From Corynebacterium sp. (GTDB lineage Bacteria > Actinomycetota > Actinomycetes > Mycobacteriales > Mycobacteriaceae), in the NCBI GenBank assembly GCA_030530875.1, contig JAUMUD010000001.1, positions 1-64,000 on the forward strand: DNA of 64,000 bases. Reading direction: 5' to 3'. The position numbers and the translations under genes are program-made. This document shows, piece after piece, positions 41,768-50,705 of the stretch (within the stretch, counting starts at the first letter, position 1; each line of letters opens with the position of its first letter). The notes beneath the pieces were generated by a model. It made no database searches and was not told the origin of the DNA. It saw only the letters and a list, made by a program, of their open reading frames with translations.

Positions 41768-42649
41768 TTACACATTTTTAACCCGTAAACGAGTAAGCAT
41801 CGCGCGTGCTGTCACCGTCATGCGTGTCGGTAGATCGGCGATTCTTTCATTGAGTACGTCTGGGTGAATATGGCGTGCCGATGGACTCATACCAATCTGC
41901 TCAGCAATAGAGAGCTGGTCGAGGTTCATCTCGAATTCCACAAGCTCTGGCTCCTTGACTGGCTCAAGGTGGCTAGCTGCCTGGGCAATCATGCGCTCAA
42001 CGCGCCCTTCTTCGACGTCGATAATGCCCAGCGGTGCGCGCAGCTCGGAAAGATGACCACGGGTAGCAGTGAGGACCACTACTTCCCCACCAGGCTTGAG
42101 CACGCGGGCGAATTCCGCAGCATTACGAGGGGAAAAGACCACCGTAATGGCATCCACCGACTGGTCGAGCAGTGGAAGCCTGGACCAGGCGTCCGCAACC
42201 ACAGCACCAGCGTGTGGATGGCACTGGGAGAGGTGCTTGGCCGCATGCACGGAGACGTCGATACCCACTCCGCGAGAACCTGCAATGGAGTCAAGGTTGT
42301 GGGCCAGATAATAACCGGTACCTGCACCAATTTCAGTGATGACTGGATTCTCAGATGGGGCAAAACCGCGAGCTTCAGCATCATCCAGGGCATCGCCCAC
42401 AGCATCAGAAACTGCTTCAACGAATGGGGCGAAGTGGCCACGGGAAAGGAATACCTCGCGGGCGGCAATCATGGAATAGTCATCGCCGGTATAGCGAAGG
42501 CCATTATCGCCAGCGAGCACCACATAGCCATCCGGGGAGACGACATAGGAGTGGCCTGTTTCGGAGCGTAGAATTGCACCATCACTTTCGGCGTGGAGGG
42601 CGGAGCCGTCAATAGGATCGGCAAGTACGTCAAGGACGTCAGAGAGCAT
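41768..42649 (-). CDS. RlmA-like 23S rRNA methyltransferase family protein, zinc ribbon lost
   Basis: The 293-residue class I SAM methyltransferase resembles RlmA (23S rRNA guanine-N1). The SAM loop is EIGAGTGYY near residue 108. YSMIAAREVFLSRGHFAPF matches the RlmA segment between ribbon and catalytic domain. The zinc-ribbon cysteines at the N-terminus have been replaced: the position of CPLC reads DPID. The start ATG 42649 follows AAGGG; an in-frame start at 42682 lies in the upstream gene. It overlaps the DivIVA-like gene by 11 bases. The substrate is uncertain. Confidence 0.8.
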   Translation of the reverse strand: MLSDVLDVLADPIDGSALHAESDGAILRSETGHSYVVSPDGYVVLAGDNGLRYTGDDYSMIAAREVFLSRGHFAPFVEAVSDAVGDALDDAEARGFAPSENPVITEIGAGTGYYLAHNLDSIAGSRGVGIDVSVHAAKHLSQCHPHAGAVVADAWSRLPLLDQSVDAITVVFSPRNAAEFARVLKPGGEVVVLTATRGHLSELRAPLGIIDVEEGRVERMIAQAASHLEPVKEPELVEFEMNLDQLSIAEQIGMSPSARHIHPDVLNERIADLPTRMTVTARAMLTRLRVKNV

Positions 42650-42947
42650 GAGCACCCTTCTCTTCTTCGATGGGCTCATCATTGCCTACGAGGGCACGCA
42701 GGCGCTTATTTTCTTCGATGAGCTGGTCAATTACAGCATCAACCTGGTCTTGGCGGTAACCACGGAGGACAACCTCAAAGCGGATAGCATCCACATCACC
42801 AGATTCGACAGCGCGAGTATTATCCTCACGCACCACGGTGGAGTTAAGAGGCTGTTGCTCTTCACCGCGACCGAAAATTTTCGAGAAAGCAAAGACGAAG
42901 ATTACGGCGCAGATGATCAGAACAATGATTAAGAAAATCCAAGACAT
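42639..42947 (-). CDS. Membrane-anchored DivIVA-domain protein
   Basis: The 102-residue protein has one N-terminal membrane span (residues 3-22) and a short linker. A DivIVA-like segment near 55-92 (FEVVLRGYRQDQVDAVIDQLIEENKRL) contains the conserved GY. Small DivIVA-domain membrane proteins are common in corynebacteria and may act at the pole or septum, but the role is not defined. The start lies 5 nt after the dapE stop codon and overlaps the next gene, so it is part of the dapE operon. Confidence 0.8.
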   Translation of the reverse strand: MSWIFLIIVLIICAVIFVFAFSKIFGRGEEQQPLNSTVVREDNTRAVESGDVDAIRFEVVLRGYRQDQVDAVIDQLIEENKRLRALVGNDEPIEEEKGAHAL

Positions 42948-42952
42948 GGGTT

Positions 42953-44035
42953 TTAGCTTACTAGGTAGGAACGCAAAATGTCAGCTACGCGAGTAATCAT
43001 CCATTCCGCGCATTGTTCGTCCTTCTTATGACAGAAGGATGGATCGCCAGGGCCAAAATTCACGGCCGGAAGGCCAAGCTCCGCAAAGCGAGCAACATCG
43101 GTCCAGCCGAACTTTGCGCGGAATTCACCGCCTGTGGCCTGCACGAGTTCCTGAGCCGCTGGCTCATGAAGGCCTGGGAGTGCACCTGGGCAGGCATCAT
43201 CAATCTCATAGGTGACGCCCTCTGGCAGGTCCATAACCTCAAGCATGTGGGCCAGCGCCTCATCCACAGTTTTATTTGGCGCGAAGCGATAATTCACAAA
43301 GAACCATGCTTCATCCGGGATGGTGTTATTAGCCACTCCACATTCAACTCGAACAATATTGAGGCCTTCGTGGTACTCGCAGCCATCGATGACGACCTTC
43401 TGGGCCTCATAATTGGCGATATTTGTCATGACTGGGGCAAGGTCATGCATGGCATTATGACCAAGCCAGGAACGAGCACTGTGTGCACGAACACCATGGC
43501 CTTCCACCTTGAGACGGATAGTGCCCTGGCAGCCTGCCTCAATGACAGCACCGGATGGCTCACCAAGAATAGCCAGGTCACCCTCGAGCCACTCAGGATG
43601 ATCCTTCGTCATGTGATTCAGGCCGTTATACTGGCTGGCCACTTCCTCACCCTCGTAGCAGATGAGGGTGAGGTCACGCTTGAGACTTGGGTCATTGGCC
43701 AGGCTGGCAAAGAGATGCAGGAATACCGCATCGCCACTCTTCATATCCACGGAGCCACAGCCATAGATGAGACCGTCAGCGCGAGTGGAAGGCACATTAT
43801 CAGCAATCGGGACCGTATCAATATGGCCGGCAAGGATAACGCGGCTTGGGTGCCCATAGTTTGTGCGCGCAATCACATTATTTTCATATCGATGAATTTC
43901 AACACCCGGCACCTGCTGACGAAGCGCTGCCTCAATAGCATCAGCAATCGCTTGTTCATGGTGGGATGGACTTGGAATATCAACCAAATCTTGAGTTAAC
44001 TGTATGGGATCATTGAGCAGATTCAGAGCGTGCAT
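42953..44035 (-). CDS. dapE: Succinyl-diaminopimelate desuccinylase
   Basis: The 360-residue M20-type zinc hydrolase removes succinate from N-succinyl-L,L-diaminopimelate in lysine and cell-wall synthesis. The metal and catalytic motifs are LAGHIDTVP near residue 70, GCGSVDMKSG near 95 and YEGEEVA near 130. ATG 44035 lies 7 nt after TAGTCT, implying a leaderless mRNA. A GTG at 44041 is in frame but less likely. It leads the operon dapE - DivIVA-like - rlmA-like and diverges from an AroP-type permease. Confidence 0.95.
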   Translation of the reverse strand: MHALNLLNDPIQLTQDLVDIPSPSHHEQAIADAIEAALRQQVPGVEIHRYENNVIARTNYGHPSRVILAGHIDTVPIADNVPSTRADGLIYGCGSVDMKSGDAVFLHLFASLANDPSLKRDLTLICYEGEEVASQYNGLNHMTKDHPEWLEGDLAILGEPSGAVIEAGCQGTIRLKVEGHGVRAHSARSWLGHNAMHDLAPVMTNIANYEAQKVVIDGCEYHEGLNIVRVECGVANNTIPDEAWFFVNYRFAPNKTVDEALAHMLEVMDLPEGVTYEIDDACPGALPGLHEPAAQELVQATGGEFRAKFGWTDVARFAELGLPAVNFGPGDPSFCHKKDEQCAEWMITRVADILRSYLVS

Positions 44036-44042
44036 ACACACT

Positions 44043-44048
44043 AGACTA
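44043..44048 (-). promoter_or_regulatory. -10 box of leaderless dapE mRNA
   Basis: TAGTCT on the minus strand ends 7 nt before ATG 44035. There is no ribosome-binding site in between. Confidence 0.45.
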
Positions 44049-44082
44049 CCTTTTTTAGTTTGCTATAGGTATTGTATTTCTC

Positions 44083-45486
44083 ATGAGTGCTGAAACTACG
44101 ACCGGAACTGAATCCGGAAATAACCTTGGCGTTGGTCTGAAGACCCGCCACCTGACCATGATGGGCCTGGGTTCCGCCATTGGTGCGGGCCTGTTCCTGG
44201 GCACCGGCGTTGGTATTAAGGCTGCTGGTCCTGCCGTCTTGGTTGCTTATGTCATTGCTGGTTTCCTTGTGGTCTGCGTTATGCAGATGCTTGGTGAAAT
44301 GGCTGCCGCCGACCCTGACTCCGGCTCCTTCTCCCAGTATGCGGAAAAGGCTTTCGGTCACTGGGCTGGCTTTACGCTTGGTTGGATGTACTGGTTCATG
44401 CTCATCATGGTGATGGGTGTGGAAATGACCGGTGCCGCAGCCTTTATTCACGGTTGGCTCGGTTGGGCCCCGTGGATTCCTGCGCTGATCTGTGTAGTTT
44501 TCTTCACCATTGTTAACCTGGCAGCTGTTGGTGGCTTCGGTGAATTCGAGTTCTGGTTCGCCTTTGTTAAGGTGGCCGTGATTACTATCTTCCTTGTTGT
44601 TGGTGTCCTGCTCGTCTTCGGCCTTCTTCCTGGCCATGAGGCTGTTGGTTTCAGCCATATTCGTGAGTCCGGCTTCGCTCCTAATGGCATTCGCGGTATT
44701 GCTGCTGGTCTGCTGGCTGTGGCCTTCGCCTTCGGCGGCATTGAGATTGTGACCATCGCCGCTGCTGAGTCCAATAACCCACGCCATGCCATCAAGGTCG
44801 CCGTGCGCAGCGTTCTGTGGCGTATTTCGCTGTTCTACCTGGGCTCCGTGATTCTTATCTGCCTGCTCCTGCCATTCTCCACCATGGGTAAGGCAAGCAG
44901 CGCTGCGGATTCCCCATTTACCATCATCCTGGGTATGGCCAATATCCCTGGCATTGTGGGCATCATGGAAGCAGTTATTGTTATTGCACTTCTCTCCGCC
45001 TTCAATGCTCAGCTCTACGGCACCTCCCGTTTCGCTCACTCCCTGGCTTTGCGTGGCGACGCCCCTCACTTTATCCGTAAGACCAATAAGCAGGGCGTTC
45101 CAATTAACTCCGTGCTGGTCTCCCTCTTCTTCGCCTTCGTCTCTGTCGGTCTGCAGTACTGGAACCCAGCTGGTCTGCTCACCTTCCTGATGAATGCTGT
45201 TGGTGGCTGCCTGCTCGTTATTTGGGCAATGATTACTGCTAGCCAGATTAAGCTGCGCAAGCACTATGAGGCCGCTGGTCCACTGACCGTGAAGATGTGG
45301 GGTTACCCATGGCTTCCATGGATCACCCTGATTGGCATTATTGGCCTTGCTGCCCTGATGATCTCCGATCCGGGTTCCCGTGACCAGGTTATTGCCGTGG
45401 TCGTTCTGACAGTTATTCTGCTTGTCCTTTCCTTTATTACGAAGATCTTCAAGGATAAGAAGAAGGCTGCGGCTCTTGGTTCCTAA
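44083..45486 (+). CDS. aroP: AroP-type amino-acid permease, copy 1
   Basis: The 467-residue, 12-span APC transporter resembles C. glutamicum AroP over its length (GLKTRHLTMMGLGSAIGAGLFLGTG at the N-terminus, MLGEMAAADPDSGSFSQYAEKAFGHWAGF after). AroP imports Phe, Tyr and Trp in symport with protons. Its place between dapD and dapE is the same as that of aroP in C. glutamicum. A very similar copy follows at 45772, and the two are tandem paralogues. A terminator separates them. Confidence 0.88.
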   Translation: MSAETTTGTESGNNLGVGLKTRHLTMMGLGSAIGAGLFLGTGVGIKAAGPAVLVAYVIAGFLVVCVMQMLGEMAAADPDSGSFSQYAEKAFGHWAGFTLGWMYWFMLIMVMGVEMTGAAAFIHGWLGWAPWIPALICVVFFTIVNLAAVGGFGEFEFWFAFVKVAVITIFLVVGVLLVFGLLPGHEAVGFSHIRESGFAPNGIRGIAAGLLAVAFAFGGIEIVTIAAAESNNPRHAIKVAVRSVLWRISLFYLGSVILICLLLPFSTMGKASSAADSPFTIILGMANIPGIVGIMEAVIVIALLSAFNAQLYGTSRFAHSLALRGDAPHFIRKTNKQGVPINSVLVSLFFAFVSVGLQYWNPAGLLTFLMNAVGGCLLVIWAMITASQIKLRKHYEAAGPLTVKMWGYPWLPWITLIGIIGLAALMISDPGSRDQVIAVVVLTVILLVLSFITKIFKDKKKAAALGS

Positions 45487-45539
45487 AATCCCGCCTGGGT
45501 TTTAGGGAGGTTTTCCTCCGCAGCACTCACAAATCCACA

Positions 45540-45590
45540 CCCCTCACACTGGTTGTGACTAAATTCACTACTGGTGTGAGGGGTTTCTTT
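45540..45590 (+). terminator. Terminator after the first AroP-type permease
   Basis: The arms CCCCTCACAC and GTGTGAGGGG are followed by TTTCTTTTT. The loop is 24 nt and can fold further. Confidence 0.75.
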
Positions 45591-45771
45591 TTAGCCCCAT
45601 CATGTAGCTCGTGTCTACAATCCACATCCTGGGGAATCGCAAACGGAAAGACCGCGCCAGATGCCTTGGCGTCGAAAAGCAAAAATATTCCACATTTTGG
45701 CCAAAATACCTGTTATTAATCTCAATATGTGGATAGAAATCCAGGTTAATAAATAGATAAGTGTTCAATGG

Positions 45772-47187
45772 ATGAGTACCATAAATTCCATGGCAACCAA
45801 TACACAGGAAAAAGAGGGCTCACTAGGTTCAGCCCTAAAAACACGACATCTGACAATGATGGGTCTAGGCTCCACCATCGGTGCGGGCCTCTTTTTGGGT
45901 ACTGGTGTCGGCATTAAAGCTGCCGGCCCGGCAGTGCTCATTGCCTATGTCATTTCCGCATTCATCGTGGTCTGCGTCATGCAGGCCCTCGGTGAGATGG
46001 CTGCCGCGCATCCAACCAGTGGTTCCTTCGCTGTCTACGCTGAAAATGCCTTCGGCCATTGGGCCGGTTTCACCGTGGGTTGGACCTACTGGATTTTCTT
46101 CACTCTGTCCATGGGTATTGAAATGACGGGCGCCTCTGCCCTGATGCATGAATGGTTTAATGTGCCTCAATGGGTACCGGCGCTAGTCTGCGTGCTTATT
46201 TTTACTGTGATTAACCTCGTGGCTGTGCGTGGTTTTGGTGAATTTGAGTTTTGGTTCGCGTTCATCAAGATCGCAGTCATTATTGTCTTTATTGTTGTCG
46301 GTCTTCTCCTGTGGCTGGGCTGGATTCCTGGCCATCACTTCGTTGGTTTTGAACATTTCACTGAGGTAGGTTTTGCACCTAATGGCGCCAAGGGCGTGAT
46401 TTCCGCCCTGCTCGTGGTCGTTATTGCCTTCGCAGGTATGGAAATTATCACCATTGCTGCTGCGGAGTCCGAGGATCCACGCGAGTCCATTCGCCTTTCG
46501 GTTCGCACCATCCTGTGGCGCATTATCCTCTTCTACCTGGGTTCTGTGATTCTTATCTGCCTGCTTCTGCCATATTCCTCAATGGGTAGGGCAAGCAGCG
46601 CTGCGGAATCCCCATTCACCCACATTCTCGCCATGGCAAATATTCCTGCAGTTACTGGCCTGATGGAAATTGTCATTGTGATTGCTCTGCTCTCCGCCTT
46701 TAATGCTCAGCTCTACTCCACTTCCCGTCTGCTTTTTGCTATGAGCCGTGCGGGTAATGCCCCCCGCATTCTGGGCCATATCAATACCCGTGGTATTCCA
46801 AATTATGCTGTGTGGGTTTCCCTCTTCTTCGCCTTTGTCTCCATTTTGCTGCAGTACTGGAATCCACCAGGACTGCTCACCTTCCTGATGAATGCTGTGG
46901 GTGGCTCCGTGCTGGTCATCTGGATTCTCATTATTTCCTCGGAAATTAAGATGCGTCCGCAGCTGGAGAAGGAAGGCACGTTGCTGCTTCGTATGTGGGC
47001 CTATCCGGTGCTGCCATGGTTCGTGCTGGTACTGCTCTTCGGCATCGGTATTTTGATGCTTTTCGACGCCTCCGCCCGACCACAGGTCATTTCGATCGCG
47101 ATTATGACTGTTTTCTTGATTGCTATTTCTTTTGTAGTGCAGAAAAAGAATGAGCATCGCCGATCTTTGGCCAAAGAAAACAAATAG
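45772..47187 (+). CDS. AroP-type amino-acid permease, copy 2
   Basis: The 471-residue paralogue of the preceding permease is identical in most signature stretches (KTRHLTMMGLG, GTGVGIKAAGPAVL, FYLGSVILICLLLP). Differences concentrate in spans 3-4 and the C-terminus, where substrate preference may differ. It arose by tandem duplication. ATG 45772 lacks a strong ribosome-binding site. dapD starts 14 nt after its stop codon, so the two genes are probably co-transcribed. Confidence 0.87.
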   Translation: MSTINSMATNTQEKEGSLGSALKTRHLTMMGLGSTIGAGLFLGTGVGIKAAGPAVLIAYVISAFIVVCVMQALGEMAAAHPTSGSFAVYAENAFGHWAGFTVGWTYWIFFTLSMGIEMTGASALMHEWFNVPQWVPALVCVLIFTVINLVAVRGFGEFEFWFAFIKIAVIIVFIVVGLLLWLGWIPGHHFVGFEHFTEVGFAPNGAKGVISALLVVVIAFAGMEIITIAAAESEDPRESIRLSVRTILWRIILFYLGSVILICLLLPYSSMGRASSAAESPFTHILAMANIPAVTGLMEIVIVIALLSAFNAQLYSTSRLLFAMSRAGNAPRILGHINTRGIPNYAVWVSLFFAFVSILLQYWNPPGLLTFLMNAVGGSVLVIWILIISSEIKMRPQLEKEGTLLLRMWAYPVLPWFVLVLLFGIGILMLFDASARPQVISIAIMTVFLIAISFVVQKKNEHRRSLAKENK

Positions 47188-47201
47188 GGTAGGCTTTTAA
47201 C

Positions 47202-48167
47202 ATGGCTTTTAGCACTAATTCCGCTTTCGCAACTGGTATTGCAACTATTACTGAACAGGGTGCTGTTCTTGATGCTTGGTTCCCAAAGCCAGAACTCAAG
47301 GCAGCCGGCGAGGTCGCTGAGACCGGCACCACCCTTGGTGCTGAGGTTTCTACCGATGCTGACCGTGGTGTCCGCCGCGTAGAAATCACTACCTCTATCG
47401 CTGACCTCTCCCAAGCCCCAGTGGACACCTATGACGCATATCTGCGCCTCCATCTTCTGTCCCACTGCCTGGTTCGCCCACACGGCCAGAACCTCGATGG
47501 TATCTTCGGCCTTCTCAATAATGTTGTGTGGACTAACTTCGGTCCTTGCTCCCCAGAGAACTTCGAAGAAACCCGTGGCAAGCTCATGGCTCGTGGCCCA
47601 GTGACTGTCTACTCTGTGGACAAGTTCCCACGCATGGTTGATTATGTGGTTCCTACCGGTGTTCGTATCGGTGATGCTGACCGTGTCCGTCTCGGCGCTC
47701 ACCTCTCCCCTGGCACCACCGTCATGCACGAGGGCTTCTGCAACTTCAATGCTGGTACCCTTGGTACCTCCATGATTGAGGGCCGTGTCTCTGCTGGCGT
47801 GGTTGTTGGTGATGGCTCCGATGTTGGTGGCGGCGCTTCCATCATGGGTACCCTCTCCGGCGGTGGCAAGCAGGTCATCTCCATGGGTGAGCGTTGCTTG
47901 CTTGGCGCGAACTCTGGTCTTGGTATTGCCCTTGGCGATGACTGCGTACTTGAGGCCGGTCTCTATGTGACCGCTGGCTCCAAGGTCGTTGTTCGCGGCA
48001 CCGTAGCCGAGCAGGTTGGACTGGCTGATGGTGACACCATCAAGGCGGTAGAGCTTTCTGGCCGTTCCAATATCCTCTTCCGCCGTAATTCCCTTACTGG
48101 CGCTATTGAGGCCGTTGGTTGGGGCACCTCCAAGGTTGAGCTTAACTCCCAGCTCCACAAGAACTAA
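47202..48167 (+). CDS. dapD: Tetrahydrodipicolinate N-succinyltransferase
   Basis: The 321-residue actinobacterial-type DapD transfers succinate from succinyl-CoA to tetrahydrodipicolinate. The left-handed beta-helix is evident from repeated hexapeptides (GVRIGDADRVRLGAHL, GVVVGDGSDVGGGASI). The conserved catalytic Glu/Gly region FCNFNAGTLG and the substrate segment MIEGRVSAG are visible near residues 175-200. Together with dapC and dapE it covers the succinylase branch. A perfect palindromic terminator follows. Confidence 0.95.
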   Translation: MAFSTNSAFATGIATITEQGAVLDAWFPKPELKAAGEVAETGTTLGAEVSTDADRGVRRVEITTSIADLSQAPVDTYDAYLRLHLLSHCLVRPHGQNLDGIFGLLNNVVWTNFGPCSPENFEETRGKLMARGPVTVYSVDKFPRMVDYVVPTGVRIGDADRVRLGAHLSPGTTVMHEGFCNFNAGTLGTSMIEGRVSAGVVVGDGSDVGGGASIMGTLSGGGKQVISMGERCLLGANSGLGIALGDDCVLEAGLYVTAGSKVVVRGTVAEQVGLADGDTIKAVELSGRSNILFRRNSLTGAIEAVGWGTSKVELNSQLHKN

Positions 48168-48180
48168 GTAAAACAGACCA

Positions 48181-48210
48181 AAACCCGCAAAGCCTAGGCT
48201 TTGCGGGTTT
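48181..48210. terminator. Bidirectional terminator between dapD and gtrA
   Basis: AAACCCGCAAAGCC and GGCTTTGCGGGTTT are perfect 14-nt inverted arms two bases apart, followed by T-runs on both strands. Confidence 0.93.
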
Positions 48211-48231
48211 TCTTCATTCCGACTTACGGAT

Positions 48232-48705
48232 TTATGCTGCTTGCTTCTTAAAGGTCCAGAGCTTATTCACAATGAAGTTCACTGGGAGGGCAATGATAAT
48301 GGAAATAGCATTGGCCCAGTAGAATGCAGTGCGAATCAGGCTGGAATCATCGAAGATAGAGCGTGGGAGCTCAATTGGAGACCAACTACTCAAGAGCAGA
48401 GTTGAGACCACGAGGCTCACGATGAAGGCGAATACGCCGGTGGCCAGGAATGGGAAGAACTGTGCCCACCAACCACGACGCTCCTCGGCGGTGAAGGTCC
48501 AGATGCGGTTGAGCTGATAGTTCCAGGTATTGGCCGTGAGGAAGGCCAGAACCATAATGACGTGGTACCACTCAAAGAAGAGAATTCCTGTATGTGGTCC
48601 ATGGCCGGTCAGGGCCTTAAGGATCATGGTGTAGATAACCGTGACCACCATATTGACCACGGTACCGGAACCACCAACAATGCCGAATTTAATAAACTGC
48701 CACAT
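48232..48705 (-). CDS. GtrA-family membrane protein
   Basis: The 157-residue protein has four membrane spans (about residues 8-28, 44-62, 82-104 and 125-148). The family sequence FGIVGGSGTVVNM starts it and NFIVNKLWTF ends it, with NTWNYQLNRIWTF after span 2. GtrA proteins are thought to move or anchor polyprenyl-linked sugars; mycobacterial relatives act in arabinogalactan synthesis. It follows dapC by 17 nt in the same operon. Its sugar partner is not in the window. Confidence 0.87.
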   Translation of the reverse strand: MWQFIKFGIVGGSGTVVNMVVTVIYTMILKALTGHGPHTGILFFEWYHVIMVLAFLTANTWNYQLNRIWTFTAEERRGWWAQFFPFLATGVFAFIVSLVVSTLLLSSWSPIELPRSIFDDSSLIRTAFYWANAISIIIALPVNFIVNKLWTFKKQAA

Positions 48706-48722
48706 ATATCGCTTCCCTGCTC

Positions 48723-49829
48723 CTAGTTTTCACGTAGGCGCGCAACAGCGGCGTCGATACGCTCATCAGGGGCAGTAAGCGCAACACGAACGAATTTCTG
48801 GCCCTTAGGACCGTAGAAGTCACCAGGGGCGACGAGAATGCCACGCTCGGCGAACCAATCCACGGTGGCACGGCAGTCCTCACCGCGGGTAACCCACAAA
48901 TAGAGACCAGCGGCAGAATCCTCAAGCTCAAAGCCAGCATCAAGCAAAGCAGGAAGCAGCTTATCGCGGCGGGCACGATAGATGTCGTACTGCTTCTTTT
49001 CCTGCTCATCATCATTGAGCGCAGCAATCATGGCTGCCTGGATTGGGCCAGGAACCATGAGGCCCGTATGCTTGCGCACCTCACGCAGCTCAGCAATAAG
49101 ATTCTTATCTCCAGCGAGGTAACCGGCACGGTAGCCAGCCATATTGGAAGTCTTGGACAAGGAGTGGATGGCAATGAGGTTGGTGTGGTCGCCATCGCAG
49201 ACCTGTGGGTCGAGAATGGACAGTGCGTCCTCTTCTTCCCAGTTCAGGCCAAGGTAGCACTCATCGGAGCACAGAATCACATTGCGCTCACGAGCCCAGC
49301 GCACAACCTTACGTAGGTGAGCGATGCCAAGGACCTTGCCCGTTGGGTTACCTGGGGAGTTAATGAACATCATTGCTGGGCGCTCAGGACCAATCTGCAA
49401 AAGAGAATTTGCGCGGGTCACGCGAGCGCCTGCAACCAGGCAGGCAACCTCATAGGTTGGGTAAGCAACCTCAGGGATAACAATGGAGCAGGTAGAGTCC
49501 ACGCCCAGCTGGAATGGCAGGTAGGCGATAGCTTCCTTGGTACCAATCACTGGCAGAACACTATCAGTATCAAGGCCGGTCATGTTATAGCGGCGCTCGA
49601 GAGATGCGACAATAGTCTCGCGGAGCTCCAGGGTACCGATGGTCTGTGGGTAACCGGGAACTGGGGCTGCCTTCGCCAAGGCCTCCTGGATGCTTGGGGC
49701 TACCTCATCGACTGGAGCACCAACAGAGAGATTAACCAATCCACCGGGATGACTCTCGGCTTTTGCGCGGGCATCGGCGAGGGAATCCCAGGGGAATCCG
49801 GGCAGGCGGTTACTCAGCGGAGTACGCAT
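48723..49829 (-). CDS. dapC: N-succinyldiaminopimelate aminotransferase
   Basis: The 368-residue fold-type I PLP aminotransferase makes N-succinyl-L,L-diaminopimelate from the keto acid and glutamate. The motif NSPGNPTGK is near residue 155, the Asp/Tyr pair in CSDECYLG near 190 and the PLP lysine in SLSKTSNMAGYRAGY near 220. The order fdxC-dapC is conserved in mycobacteria and corynebacteria. GGAAGG precedes ATG 49829. Confidence 0.94.
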   Translation of the reverse strand: MRTPLSNRLPGFPWDSLADARAKAESHPGGLVNLSVGAPVDEVAPSIQEALAKAAPVPGYPQTIGTLELRETIVASLERRYNMTGLDTDSVLPVIGTKEAIAYLPFQLGVDSTCSIVIPEVAYPTYEVACLVAGARVTRANSLLQIGPERPAMMFINSPGNPTGKVLGIAHLRKVVRWARERNVILCSDECYLGLNWEEEDALSILDPQVCDGDHTNLIAIHSLSKTSNMAGYRAGYLAGDKNLIAELREVRKHTGLMVPGPIQAAMIAALNDDEQEKKQYDIYRARRDKLLPALLDAGFELEDSAAGLYLWVTRGEDCRATVDWFAERGILVAPGDFYGPKGQKFVRVALTAPDERIDAAVARLREN

Positions 49830-49889
49830 TCATGACCTTCCGTTAGATATAAAAGTTTTCTAGGACAATAATTGATCTTGGATATAATT

Positions 49890-50207
49890 TTAGGCCTGTG
49901 GAGGCAAAGCTGCCACAAATTCAGGGTCAAAGTCCTGAGGACCGAGCTTGGCAGCACCACCTGGGGAGCCTAGATCATCAAAGAAGGCCGCATTTGCGTC
50001 ATTATATTCAACCCACTCATCAGGCACATCATCCTCGTAGAAGATAGCCTCGGTTGGGCATACAGGCTCGCAGGCGCCGCAGTCCACGCACTCATCAGGG
50101 TGAATATAGAGGGAGCGAGCACCTTCGTAAATGCAATCTACTGGGCACTCTTCAACACAGGCCTTATCCTTCACATCAACACAAGGCTGTGCAATAACGT
50201 ATGTCAC
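49890..50207 (-). CDS. fdxC: Seven-iron ferredoxin FdxC
   Basis: The 105-residue ferredoxin has a [3Fe-4S] motif ([14 protein letters not shown]) and a [4Fe-4S] motif ([12 protein letters not shown]). The C-terminal extension of about 45 acidic residues is typical of actinobacterial FdxC. It is an essential electron carrier in mycobacteria. The start is GTG 50207 with AGGA upstream. A TATAAT box at 50235-50230 gives it a promoter of its own within the mshB-to-dapC run. Confidence 0.94.
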   Translation of the reverse strand: MTYVIAQPCVDVKDKACVEECPVDCIYEGARSLYIHPDECVDCGACEPVCPTEAIFYEDDVPDEWVEYNDANAAFFDDLGSPGGAAKLGPQDFDPEFVAALPPQA

Positions 50208-50229
50208 TTTCCATCCTAACTTGTCTGAA

Positions 50230-50235
50230 ATTATA
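50230..50235 (-). promoter_or_regulatory. -10 box of fdxC
   Basis: TATAAT lies 22 nt before the GTG start of fdxC, in the 33-nt gap after the preceding gene. fdxC and dapC may therefore be expressed apart from mshB. Confidence 0.5.
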
Positions 50236-50240
50236 AATTT

Positions 50241-50702
50241 TTAGTTATTTTTGCTGGAGCTAGCCGAGTCCGACGGGCTGGTTGAACTCATTTGGCTTAG
50301 TCGCTGGTGCAGCGCGCGGATAAGAGGCATATATCCGCCGGCCATACCGGCAAGAATAAGCAAAATACTCCAAATACTAGACCCAACCAGAATAGCGCCA
50401 GAAGCGGCGGGACCAAAAGTTAGGCCGAGGTATCCTAGCACCCACACAATGAGCGGCAAAGAAATAAGCAGGATATTTCTCGTCCACAACATCACTGTTC
50501 TGGTTAGTACGCCATTAAAGAGGTAGGCAATGATGATCATATAGGGGATAGGAATATGGCGATCTTGAAGATCAATTCTGGCCCCGAGGTAGACCACCTC
50601 AAGGAGCACAGAGACCAGCGCACCGATACAGATCCACACCAAGGCGAGCGCAATTTCACCCGCGCGCGCATCGACGGGTTCCGGTAGTGCTTTCTTCCTC
50701 AT
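50241..50702 (-). CDS. Four-span membrane protein of unknown function
   Basis: This 153-residue protein has four predicted membrane spans (about residues 17-40, 53-72, 75-97 and 102-125) with a Ser-rich, positively charged C-terminal tail. It has no recognised motif. A membrane protein lies at the same place after mshB in other corynebacteria and mycobacteria, so the position is conserved although its role is not known. The start is 3 nt past the mshB stop. Confidence 0.75.
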   Translation of the reverse strand: MRKKALPEPVDARAGEIALALVWICIGALVSVLLEVVYLGARIDLQDRHIPIPYMIIIAYLFNGVLTRTVMLWTRNILLISLPLIVWVLGYLGLTFGPAASGAILVGSSIWSILLILAGMAGGYMPLIRALHQRLSQMSSTSPSDSASSSKNN

Positions 50703-50705
50703 TCT

